DNA of 12,411 bases, taken from Desulfobacteraceae bacterium (GTDB lineage: Bacteria; Desulfobacterota; DSM-4660; Desulfatiglandales; Desulfatiglandaceae). The notes beneath the pieces were generated by a model. The model had not been told where the DNA came from, searched no databases, and saw nothing but the letters and a program-made list of their open reading frames with translations. Position numbers and translations under genes: made by a program. Each line of letters opens with the position of its first letter. Within the stretch, counting starts at the first letter, position 1. This document shows, piece by piece, positions 6,655 to 12,411 of the stretch. The stretch covers positions 1 through 12,411 of the forward strand of contig DAOWOF010000045.1 of the NCBI GenBank assembly GCA_030642205.1, in the 5' to 3' direction.

Positions 6655-7545
6655 ATGCCTAAAACTAAGAATCCTATTTTAATTGTTTCTCTTATTCTCT
6701 TGGGAATTATCCTTTTTCTTGGCATTGCTTTGACTTGTATCTTAAGTGTTTTTACCCCCCTTACCGATCTGACTTTTAGGGATCAGATCGGTGTTATTCC
6801 CATAGAAGGTACCATTTCTGACTCCCGATCGGTGATATCCAGTTTAATAAAATATAAAAAAGATAAAAAGATTAAGGCAATTATTCTTCGCATTAATTCT
6901 CCAGGTGGATCGGTCGCTCCAACACAGGAAATTTATCAGGAGGTCAGGAAAACAATTATTACCAAAAAGGTCATTGCTTCCATGGGCAGCGTAGCCGCAT
7001 CAGGAGGGTACTATATAGCTGCTGCGACAGATAAGATTGTGGCTAATCCCGGCACTATTACAGGGAGCATTGGCGTCATGATTAAGTTTATGCGTATTAA
7101 AGGTCTCCTGGACAGGATAGGGATCCATTTTGAAGTTTTTAAGAGTGGTCGTTTTAAGGATGTAGGCTCCCCGCATCGAAAAGCAACCGAACAGGATCGT
7201 GAACTTATCCAGGCATTGATCCTGGATATTAAGCGACAATTTGTGAAAGATGTGTCCGTGGGCAGGAATCTTCCTGTGGAGAAGGTTCAAAAGCTTGCTG
7301 ATGGAAGAATCTTTACCGGCGCTCAAGCCAAGGAGGCAGGCCTGGTTGATTCCCTGGGTAATTTTCAGGATGCCGTAGAGATTGCAAAGGAAATGGCAAA
7401 TATTGATGGGGAGGTAGTCTTGATTTATCCCAAAAAGAGCAGTGGATCCTTATTGGACATGTTTTTTAAAAAGGCAGCAAATTCTTTTATGGAATCAATT
7501 CATGGTGCTAAAGGCGATCTGGAATATAGATGGAATGGCTTTTAG
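6655..7545 (+). CDS. sppA: Signal peptide peptidase SppA, short single-domain form
   Basis: A 296-residue S49-family serine protease, anchored in the cytoplasmic membrane, which degrades cleaved signal peptides. One membrane segment is at about 8-31. The protease domain begins at IGVIPIEGTI (45-54). Motifs: LRINSPGGSV (78-87), GSVAASGGYYIA (111-122) with the nucleophile Ser116, GSIGV (137-141) and FKSGRFKDVGSP (162-173) with the catalytic Lys168 of the Ser/Lys dyad. RIFTGAQAKEAGLVDSLG (218-235) closes the domain. This is the short Bacillus-like or archaeal-like form rather than the duplicated 67-kDa E. coli protein. ATG at 6655 has no convincing Shine-Dalgarno; two other ATGs upstream (6633, 6648) are out of frame. 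It lies after rpsA as in many deltaproteobacterial genomes, behind its own terminator. Confidence 0.94.
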   Translation: MPKTKNPILIVSLILLGIILFLGIALTCILSVFTPLTDLTFRDQIGVIPIEGTISDSRSVISSLIKYKKDKKIKAIILRINSPGGSVAPTQEIYQEVRKTIITKKVIASMGSVAASGGYYIAAATDKIVANPGTITGSIGVMIKFMRIKGLLDRIGIHFEVFKSGRFKDVGSPHRKATEQDRELIQALILDIKRQFVKDVSVGRNLPVEKVQKLADGRIFTGAQAKEAGLVDSLGNFQDAVEIAKEMANIDGEVVLIYPKKSSGSLLDMFFKKAANSFMESIHGAKGDLEYRWNGF

Positions 7546-7556
7546 CCATATAAGAA

Positions 7557-7583
7557 ATGCTAAAAGATCTCCTGTTTTAGCAT
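7557..7583 (+). terminator. Hairpin between convergent sppA and yciO-like gene
   Basis: ATGCTAAAA (7557-7565) and TTTTAGCAT (7575-7583) are perfect nine-base complements with a nine-base loop, 11 bases after the sppA stop. The following sequence (CTTCTCTTC) is pyrimidine-rich but not a pure T-run. A second small stem, GAGAC/GTCTC (7595-7611), follows. It probably ends sppA; on the minus strand it lies more than 100 bases beyond the stop of the YciO-like gene. Confidence 0.55.
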
Positions 7584-7688
7584 CTTCTCTTCAAGAGACC
7601 TTCTGAGTCTCGCAAGCTCGTTTACCTGTCATAACCTCTACTTAAAGATTTAAAAACCAACCTTGAAATTTACCTGAAAAAGTATCAT

Positions 7689-8351
7689 TCAAAGAAAACT
7701 GGAAATATCTCCTTTTCCTTCACGGATTATTATCGGGATATCATCGATCAAAGAAACCACGCTGGAAGGACTTTGAGATATTGGGCCACCATCAATTATT
7801 ATATCGAGAAATTGACCATAGGCGTCTTTAATTGTCAGTGGATCTGTATGAATGGCGCTGGTGCTGATAATCGGCCTGCCCAATAATCCAACAAGATCCA
7901 GACATATCCGATTATCCGGGATACGGATGCCTACTGTTTTGCGCTTTGTTAACATAATTTTTGGCACCAGCCTGCTGCCTTCCAAAATGAAAGTATATGG
8001 GCCGGGGAGAAAGCGTTTCATAGTTTTATAGGCATAATTTGAGACATTTGAATATTTACTGATTTCCTTAAGACTGTCCACAATTATGGAAAATGGTTTT
8101 TTTAGGGGACGATTTTTTAATTTATAAATTTGCTGGATGCCTTTTTTATTAAATAGATCACATCCTATACCATAGAAAGTATCTGTGGGATATACTATTA
8201 AGCCTCCTGCCTCAAGGGTTTCACTGACTCTTCGGATCAGGCGAAGTTGAGGATTATCAGGGTTAATGGAGAGAGTAACGGCCTTATTTGAGGAACTATG
8301 GGATTTGATCATCTTTATCTTCATCCAGTTTTGAAGGTATATTTTTTGCAA
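7689..8351 (-). CDS. YciO/Sua5/TsaC-family protein (L-threonylcarbamoyladenylate synthase-like)
   Basis: A 220-residue single-domain YrdC-fold protein. TsaC/Sua5 members make threonylcarbamoyl-AMP for the t6A37 modification of tRNA; YciO is a related branch of less certain role. Seen: INPDNPQLRLI (29-39), a YciO-type opening; VYPTDTFYGIGCD (53-65); LKNRPLKKPFSII (78-90); PGPYTFIL (116-123); KRKTVGIRIPD (136-146); IISTSAIHTDP (161-171); PSSVVSLID (195-203); and IIREGKGDISSFL at the end. Of the Lys-Arg-Ser-Asn tetrad of TsaC, Lys79, Arg81 and Ser165 are present, but the Asn is Ile167. The Sua5 C-terminal domain is absent. The start used is TTG at 8351 with AGGA nearby; ATG at 8324 or 8312 would give 211 or 207 residues and fit the length of YciO better. 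Family sure, function not. Confidence 0.85.
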   Translation of the reverse strand: MQKIYLQNWMKIKMIKSHSSSNKAVTLSINPDNPQLRLIRRVSETLEAGGLIVYPTDTFYGIGCDLFNKKGIQQIYKLKNRPLKKPFSIIVDSLKEISKYSNVSNYAYKTMKRFLPGPYTFILEGSRLVPKIMLTKRKTVGIRIPDNRICLDLVGLLGRPIISTSAIHTDPLTIKDAYGQFLDIIIDGGPISQSPSSVVSLIDDIPIIIREGKGDISSFL

Positions 8352-8413
8352 AAGATCCTATAGAATAGAAAACAATTTAAAACCTTAGAGATTATGGGAG
8401 GACTCAAAGGGAA

Positions 8414-9184
8414 ATGAACTTATATTTAGGCCTCTATGCCTTTTTTATAGGGCTTGCAATAGGGAGTTTTCTGAATGTCTGTATCTATCGTATTCCACTT
8501 AAAAAATCTATTGTCAGACCGCCTTCAAGCTGCCCTAATTGCGGCAAGCGGATTAGATTTTATGAAAATATTCCGCTTATAAGTTATCTGTTCCTTAAGG
8601 GCAAATGCCATTATTGTCGTCATCCAATTTCATGGCAATATCCCATGGTTGAAATCCTGGTCGGCTTTATTAGCCTCTTTTTATTTATCAAATTTGGAAT
8701 AAATTATCAATATATTCTATCCTTATTCTTTATATCCAATCTTCTTGTTATAAGTCTTATAGATATGGAGCATATGATTATACCTGATGTTCTTTCCCTG
8801 CCCGGAATTCTACTTGGCTGGGCGTTCTCTTTTATCATACCGGACTTAACCTGGACTGATTCCTTAATTGGGATCCTGGCTGGAGGAGGCGGTCTTTATT
8901 TAGTAGCAATTGGATTTGCCTATCTTACGGGGAAAGAGGGTATGGGAGGGGGCGACATAAAACTTTTGGCCATGATTGGAGCATGGATGGGTTGGCGGTC
9001 CCTGCCGCTTATTATATTAATGGCGTCTTTATCCGGGCTGGTTATCGGCTTCTCCTTTATGATGTTTTCAGGGAAAGGACTAGGGGCCAAAATACCATTT
9101 GGGCCTTATCTCTCCCTGGGAGCCATAATCTACTTTTTTTTTGGTTTTCAAATTACTCATTGGTATATGGGGCTGATGTACTGA
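8414..9184 (+). CDS. pilD: Prepilin peptidase / N-methyltransferase (A24 family, PilD type)
   Basis: A 256-residue polytopic inner-membrane enzyme that cleaves the leader of type IV prepilins and type II secretion pseudopilins and methylates the new N-terminus. The N-terminal GSFLNVCIYR (17-26) and the cytoplasmic zinc-ribbon with CPNC (40-43) and CHYC (65-68) belong to the methyltransferase part. The peptidase aspartates are Asp117 in SLIDMEHMIIPD (114-125) and Asp181 in GMGGGDIKLL (176-185). Six to eight hydrophobic helices follow the usual pattern and length is typical. ATG at 8414 follows AAAGGGA. It is divergent from the YciO-like gene (62-base gap) and 66 bases ahead of the sensor kinase, with which it may be co-transcribed. 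No pilin gene is in the window. Confidence 0.95.
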   Translation: MNLYLGLYAFFIGLAIGSFLNVCIYRIPLKKSIVRPPSSCPNCGKRIRFYENIPLISYLFLKGKCHYCRHPISWQYPMVEILVGFISLFLFIKFGINYQYILSLFFISNLLVISLIDMEHMIIPDVLSLPGILLGWAFSFIIPDLTWTDSLIGILAGGGGLYLVAIGFAYLTGKEGMGGGDIKLLAMIGAWMGWRSLPLIILMASLSGLVIGFSFMMFSGKGLGAKIPFGPYLSLGAIIYFFFGFQITHWYMGLMY

Positions 9185-9250
9185 GATGATCAGGGACTCG
9201 GCAATAGATTTATTTTTTCCGGAAAGATGTACAACCTGGAAAGGAATTAA

Positions 9251-10783
9251 TTGCGATTTTCCATAAACAGCCTCAGGACCGGAATATTGGCTTATCTTGC
9301 AATACTGATCCTGGCAGCTATGCTCTTGATTAATATAGCCATGGTCAAGTTTGCCGAAAGGGATCTAATAAAAGCCAAACTGCAAATGGGGCGCCTGTTG
9401 CTCCAAATACTGGAAAAAAAGGTTTTTATAGTAAGATCATCCGGCAAAACTTTGATCGATTTTAAAACATATCCAAGCTTTAAAAAGGATATGATAGAGA
9501 TGCTGCGTTCGGCAGGTTTCTCCGAGGCATTTATTATTAATAGGGAAGGCCAGGGGAGTTTTTGTACAAAATCATGGAAATATCTAGAGCAAGGCTCCTT
9601 GGTATATGCACGGGAAGTTATTGCCTCCCGAAAGGAGGCTGTTAAATTTACTGGCAGAACATGGGGCGTTATTTGGTTGGGTTATGAAAAGGTATTCTTG
9701 TCTGCCCCTCTTTTATCAGGAGGCCGTTTGGTGGGAGTCTTAACCATCCTTAGTGACCTGAAGCCTATATATCAGCAGTTGAGAAGCTCTGAAAAATTGA
9801 TTTTGAGTTATATTGCACTAAATACAATAATTCTGGTTTTAGCTGGAATGCATTTAATATCCCGCTCCGTTATTAAGCCGATTAATAAGTTGTTGCTTAT
9901 CACTTCTGATTTTAAAGATGACAATCAATATCATTTTCCTTCCAATACTTTTCCCAATGAACTTGGGCAGCTTTCTCGTTCAATGAATCTGATGCTAAAA
10001 AGGCTGGCCGAAAACAAGCATGAATTAAAAGAACATATTAACTCTCTTGAAAGAGCTAATATCGATTTAAAAAGGGCACAGGATGAGGTTATAAGGAGCG
10101 AAAAACTGGCTTCTTTGGGTCGTCTGGCGACAGGTGTGGCTCATGAGATTGGCAATCCGATTGGCATTATTCTGGGCTATCTTGAGTTATTGGATGATAA
10201 TAAACTTAATCATGCGGAAAGTCGTGATATCCTACGACGTATTGAATCTGAAATTCTACGAATACATCAGATTATCAAACAGCTACTCGACTTTTCAAGG
10301 CCTGAAAAACTGAAAAAAACAGGTTTTGATGTTCACCGTATTATATCTGAAACAGTAGAGATGCTTAGGCCTCAACCGATGATGAGACAGATCGAGATTC
10401 AGCTTCAACTGGAAGCTCAAAATTCAACCATTTTGTCGGATCCAAACCAACTCAAACAGGTCTTTGTAAATATCACCTTAAATGCGATTGATGCCATGCT
10501 GGAGGACCAGGATCTTTCTGATAACAAAACATGTAAATTGACCATAAAGACCTGTAACCAGGGAGATAAGATTATCATTAGGTTTATTGACACTGGCATG
10601 GGGATTCCTGCAGAAAATTTGCCTTATGTCTTTGATCCTTTTTTTACGACAAAAGAACCTGGGAAAGGAACAGGTCTTGGGCTTTCGGTTTGTCAAAGAA
10701 TCATAGATGGTATGGGTGGAAGTATACGAGCTGAGGATTCGCTCAATGGAGCAGATATCATATTGGAAATTCCTTTTCTATAA
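9251..10783 (+). CDS. Membrane sensor histidine kinase (HAMP, HisKA, HATPase_c), NtrB/ZraS-like
   Basis: A 510-residue sensor kinase. Membrane segments at about 11-32 and 183-203 enclose a periplasmic sensor domain of about 150 residues with no family I recognise (its length and pattern would suit a single Cache-like fold). A HAMP linker (about 204-257) and a coiled coil (255-285) follow. The dimerisation and phosphoacceptor region is SEKLASLGRLATGVAHEIGNP (283-303) with His298. The ATPase part has the N box with Asn407 and Asn411 (FVNITLNAIDAM), the G1 box DTGMGIP (447-453), the F box FDPFFTTK (461-468) and the G2 box GKGTGLGL (471-478). The start is TTG at 9251 with AAGGAA six bases before it. 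The partner is clearly the sigma-54 activator downstream. PilS would fit the pilD neighbour, but PilS has six membrane segments, so I leave the symbol blank. Confidence 0.93.
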   Translation: MRFSINSLRTGILAYLAILILAAMLLINIAMVKFAERDLIKAKLQMGRLLLQILEKKVFIVRSSGKTLIDFKTYPSFKKDMIEMLRSAGFSEAFIINREGQGSFCTKSWKYLEQGSLVYAREVIASRKEAVKFTGRTWGVIWLGYEKVFLSAPLLSGGRLVGVLTILSDLKPIYQQLRSSEKLILSYIALNTIILVLAGMHLISRSVIKPINKLLLITSDFKDDNQYHFPSNTFPNELGQLSRSMNLMLKRLAENKHELKEHINSLERANIDLKRAQDEVIRSEKLASLGRLATGVAHEIGNPIGIILGYLELLDDNKLNHAESRDILRRIESEILRIHQIIKQLLDFSRPEKLKKTGFDVHRIISETVEMLRPQPMMRQIEIQLQLEAQNSTILSDPNQLKQVFVNITLNAIDAMLEDQDLSDNKTCKLTIKTCNQGDKIIIRFIDTGMGIPAENLPYVFDPFFTTKEPGKGTGLGLSVCQRIIDGMGGSIRAEDSLNGADIILEIPFL

Positions 10784-10917
10784 CAGATTAGTACGTCGTC
10801 GAGGATTCCAACCAATAATGCAGTGAAATTATTTAGCTGAAGTTTTATACCTGTACAATCAGGAAGCATGAAAATCTGAATAGAGGATTGTGTATACAAA
10901 TTCAGAAGGGTATCCAA

Positions 10918-12285
10918 ATGTCAAAAAAGGCTGTCTTGATTATCGATGATGAAGAAAATATGCGACATATGCTAAAGATTATGCTGGAAAAATCAGGGTA
11001 TGCTGCTCATGGAGCATCTGATGGCCTGGTCGCTCTTGATATGATGCAAAGTGAGATTTTCGATGTTATTCTATGCGATATAAAAATGCCAAAAATGGGA
11101 GGCATGGAATTCCTTGCCCAGGCCATTAAAACATATCCTGAAAAAACATATATTATGATGTCTGCATATGGGACAATGGATTCAGCCCTGGAGGCAATTA
11201 AAAATGGAGCATATGATTATATCTCAAAACCCTTCAGGAAAAATGAAGTCCTACTGACCCTTAAAAAAGCAGAGGAACGGGAACGACTTAAGGATGAAAA
11301 CCGCAGACTTAAAACAAAAATTGATGAAATAGAGAAAAAATATTCCTTTAATAATATTATTGCTCGAAGTGAGGCAATGGCTAAAATATTTGACCTGGTG
11401 CGCAAGGTGGCTGACCATAAAACTACGGTTCTGATTACAGGTGAAAGTGGCACAGGAAAAGAGTTGATAGCTAAAGCCCTCCATTCAAATAGTCACAGGT
11501 CATCTAAGCCCATGGTTGCTATAAATTGTGGTGGAATTCCTGATAATCTGCTGGAAAGTGAGTTGTTCGGTTATAAAAAAGGAGCCTTTACCGATGCGGT
11601 TAAGGATAAGCCTGGCCAATTTGAGGAAGCAAACAGAGGTTCGATTTTTCTTGATGAGATTGGTGAATTACCCTTAACATTACAGGTCAAATTGTTACGT
11701 GTTTTGCAGGAGGGAGAAATAACCCCTTTAGGAGGAACACGAGCAGAAAAAATTGATGTAAGGGTTATTGCAGCCACTTCGAAAAATTTAGCCATGGAGG
11801 TCTCCGAAGGACGCTTCAGGGAGGATCTATATTATCGGATTAATGTGATGACCATACATCTGCCCCCTTTAAGGGAAAGGAAAGGAGATATTCCACTTCT
11901 GGCTGGTTATTTTATTGACTGCTTTAATAAAAAACTGGGCAAAGAGATCGAGGGACTTTCTTCGGAGACTATGCCTTTACTCATGTCATATCTATGGCCT
12001 GGAAATGTGAGGGAATTGGAAAATTTGATTGAAAGGGCGCTTCTCCTTGCCAATGGCCGATGGATTACTCCCGATGAACTGCCGTTGGATATCAAGAACA
12101 AAAGATCCTTTCCGGAGATTGATGTTAAAGATATCTTCTCCATTAAAGAAGCATCTCGTCGTTTGCAGAAAGAGTTGATTACCAAAGCCCTTAATGAAAC
12201 TGCAGGGAATCGTACCAAGGCGGCAAAACTACTGGAAATCAGCCGTCCAATGCTGCTTTCCAGAATAAAGGAATATGGTTTATAA
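10918..12285 (+). CDS. Sigma-54-dependent response regulator (NtrC family)
   Basis: A 455-residue transcription activator in three parts. The receiver domain (1-120) has Asp10/Asp11, the phosphoacceptor Asp54 in ILCDIKMP, Ser82 and Lys104. A helical linker (115-140) leads to the AAA+ domain (145-385): Walker A GESGTGKE (175-182), the sigma-54 contact loop GAFTDA (222-227), Walker B IFLDEIGE (243-250), and arginines in GRFREDLYYRI (298-308). The GAFTDA form differs from the usual GAFTGA at the fifth residue but is a known variant. The C-terminal Fis-type helix-turn-helix (GNRTKAAKLLEISRPML, 430-446) binds enhancer DNA. I chose ATG at 10918, with AGAAGGG seven bases upstream, over an in-frame TTG at 10888, which lacks a properly spaced site. 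Its gene follows the sensor kinase by 134 bases and presumably forms a two-component pair with it. Targets are unknown; pilus genes are a guess from pilD. Confidence 0.95.
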   Translation: MSKKAVLIIDDEENMRHMLKIMLEKSGYAAHGASDGLVALDMMQSEIFDVILCDIKMPKMGGMEFLAQAIKTYPEKTYIMMSAYGTMDSALEAIKNGAYDYISKPFRKNEVLLTLKKAEERERLKDENRRLKTKIDEIEKKYSFNNIIARSEAMAKIFDLVRKVADHKTTVLITGESGTGKELIAKALHSNSHRSSKPMVAINCGGIPDNLLESELFGYKKGAFTDAVKDKPGQFEEANRGSIFLDEIGELPLTLQVKLLRVLQEGEITPLGGTRAEKIDVRVIAATSKNLAMEVSEGRFREDLYYRINVMTIHLPPLRERKGDIPLLAGYFIDCFNKKLGKEIEGLSSETMPLLMSYLWPGNVRELENLIERALLLANGRWITPDELPLDIKNKRSFPEIDVKDIFSIKEASRRLQKELITKALNETAGNRTKAAKLLEISRPMLLSRIKEYGL

Positions 12286-12304
12286 GCTTCCGAGGCATAG
12301 CTTC

Positions 12305-12324
12305 ACAACTGGAAATAAAGTTGT
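12305..12324 (+). terminator. Small hairpin after the response regulator gene
   Basis: ACAACT (12305-12310) and AGTTGT (12319-12324) pair across the loop GGAAATAA, 20 bases after the stop of the regulator gene. Only TT follows, so termination would be weak. The hairpin overlaps a short repeat shared with positions 487-521 and 3595-3622. Confidence 0.3.
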
Positions 12325-12337
12325 TTCGTGACAGACC

Positions 12338-12411
12338 CTATGTTTGCGGAGGAAGGGACGGAAGGTCTACCTTTTGAGCTGCTTTTATTCCTTTTTTCAG
12401 GGCCTTGCGGT
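12338..12411 (-). CDS. Possible C-terminal end of a convergent gene, cut by window edge
   Basis: On minus the last 74 bases read as about 23 codons, RKALKKGIKAAQKVDLPSLP..., ending at TAG (12340-12338). The basic, amphipathic composition looks like a real protein tail, but the stretch is too short to identify. A plus-strand frame from ATG 12340 is also open to the edge but has no ribosome site and a less protein-like sequence. Identity unknown. Confidence 0.3.
   Translation of the reverse strand, partial: RKALKKGIKAAQKVDLPSLPPQT

Noticed and set aside
10888..10917. TTG start extending the response regulator by ten residues
   Set aside because: The receiver domain begins properly at ATG 10918, which has a well-spaced AGAAGGG; the TTG has AGAGGA directly abutting it.
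1..12411. CRISPR array, tRNA genes, insertion sequences or prophage
   Set aside because: No regularly spaced repeats, no cloverleaf with a TTCGA-type T arm, and no transposase or phage-like proteins were seen on either strand.

Overview
The window is AT-rich bacterial chromosome with nine complete protein genes, one RNA gene and a partial gene at each edge. Gene content suggests a Desulfobacterota (deltaproteobacteria-type) bacterium: a hisC-cmk-rpsA-sppA run, a prepilin peptidase followed by a sensor kinase and a sigma-54 activator, an IHF-like HU-family protein, and a GH13_18 phosphorylase of the glucosylglycerate phosphorylase type. This placement is inferred from gene content and order. 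Nothing in the window looks like phage, transposon or CRISPR.

Left third, minus strand (1-2127). Reading in the transcribed direction, a promoter at about 2127-2099 drives an HU/IHF-family gene (2043-1756). Next comes a signal recognition particle RNA (about 1719-1441), then pgeF (1422-661), a hairpin with U-tracts (640-606) and the start of a GH13_18 sugar phosphorylase (468 to beyond position 1). The SRP RNA is the most notable item. It is the long form, about 279 nt with an Alu domain like Bacillus scRNA, not the short 4.5S RNA of most proteobacteria. Its Ffh-binding core differs from the usual sequence at two positions.

Middle, plus strand (2449-7545). After an AT-rich divergent spacer come hisC (histidine biosynthesis), cmk (CMP kinase, TTG start), rpsA (ribosomal protein S1 with six S1 repeats, and a Shine-Dalgarno sequence that lies in a run of nine G) and sppA (membrane-bound signal peptide peptidase). 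Each is separated by 100-260 nt. A good intrinsic terminator follows rpsA, and a hairpin pair closes the convergent sppA/yciO junction.

Right third. A YciO/Sua5-family gene lies on minus (8351-7689, TTG start). Divergent from it on plus are a prepilin peptidase (pilD type), a two-TM histidine kinase (TTG start) and a sigma-54-dependent response regulator (NtrC type). Their adjacency suggests a pilus- or secretion-related two-component system, but the sensor is not the six-TM PilS form, so the target is unknown. The last 74 bases may hold the 3' end of a convergent minus-strand gene.

The genes do not form one obvious pathway. They are mostly housekeeping: translation (rpsA, SRP RNA, possibly yciO), nucleotide supply (cmk), envelope proteolysis and peptidoglycan quality control (sppA, pgeF), nucleoid architecture (HU/IHF), and a regulated pilus/secretion module. 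I found no clearly new multi-gene system. The items most worth checking are the large SRP RNA and its core substitutions, the possible hairpin switch upstream of the phosphorylase, the G9 Shine-Dalgarno run of rpsA, and the YciO-like protein that keeps three of the four Sua5 active-site residues.
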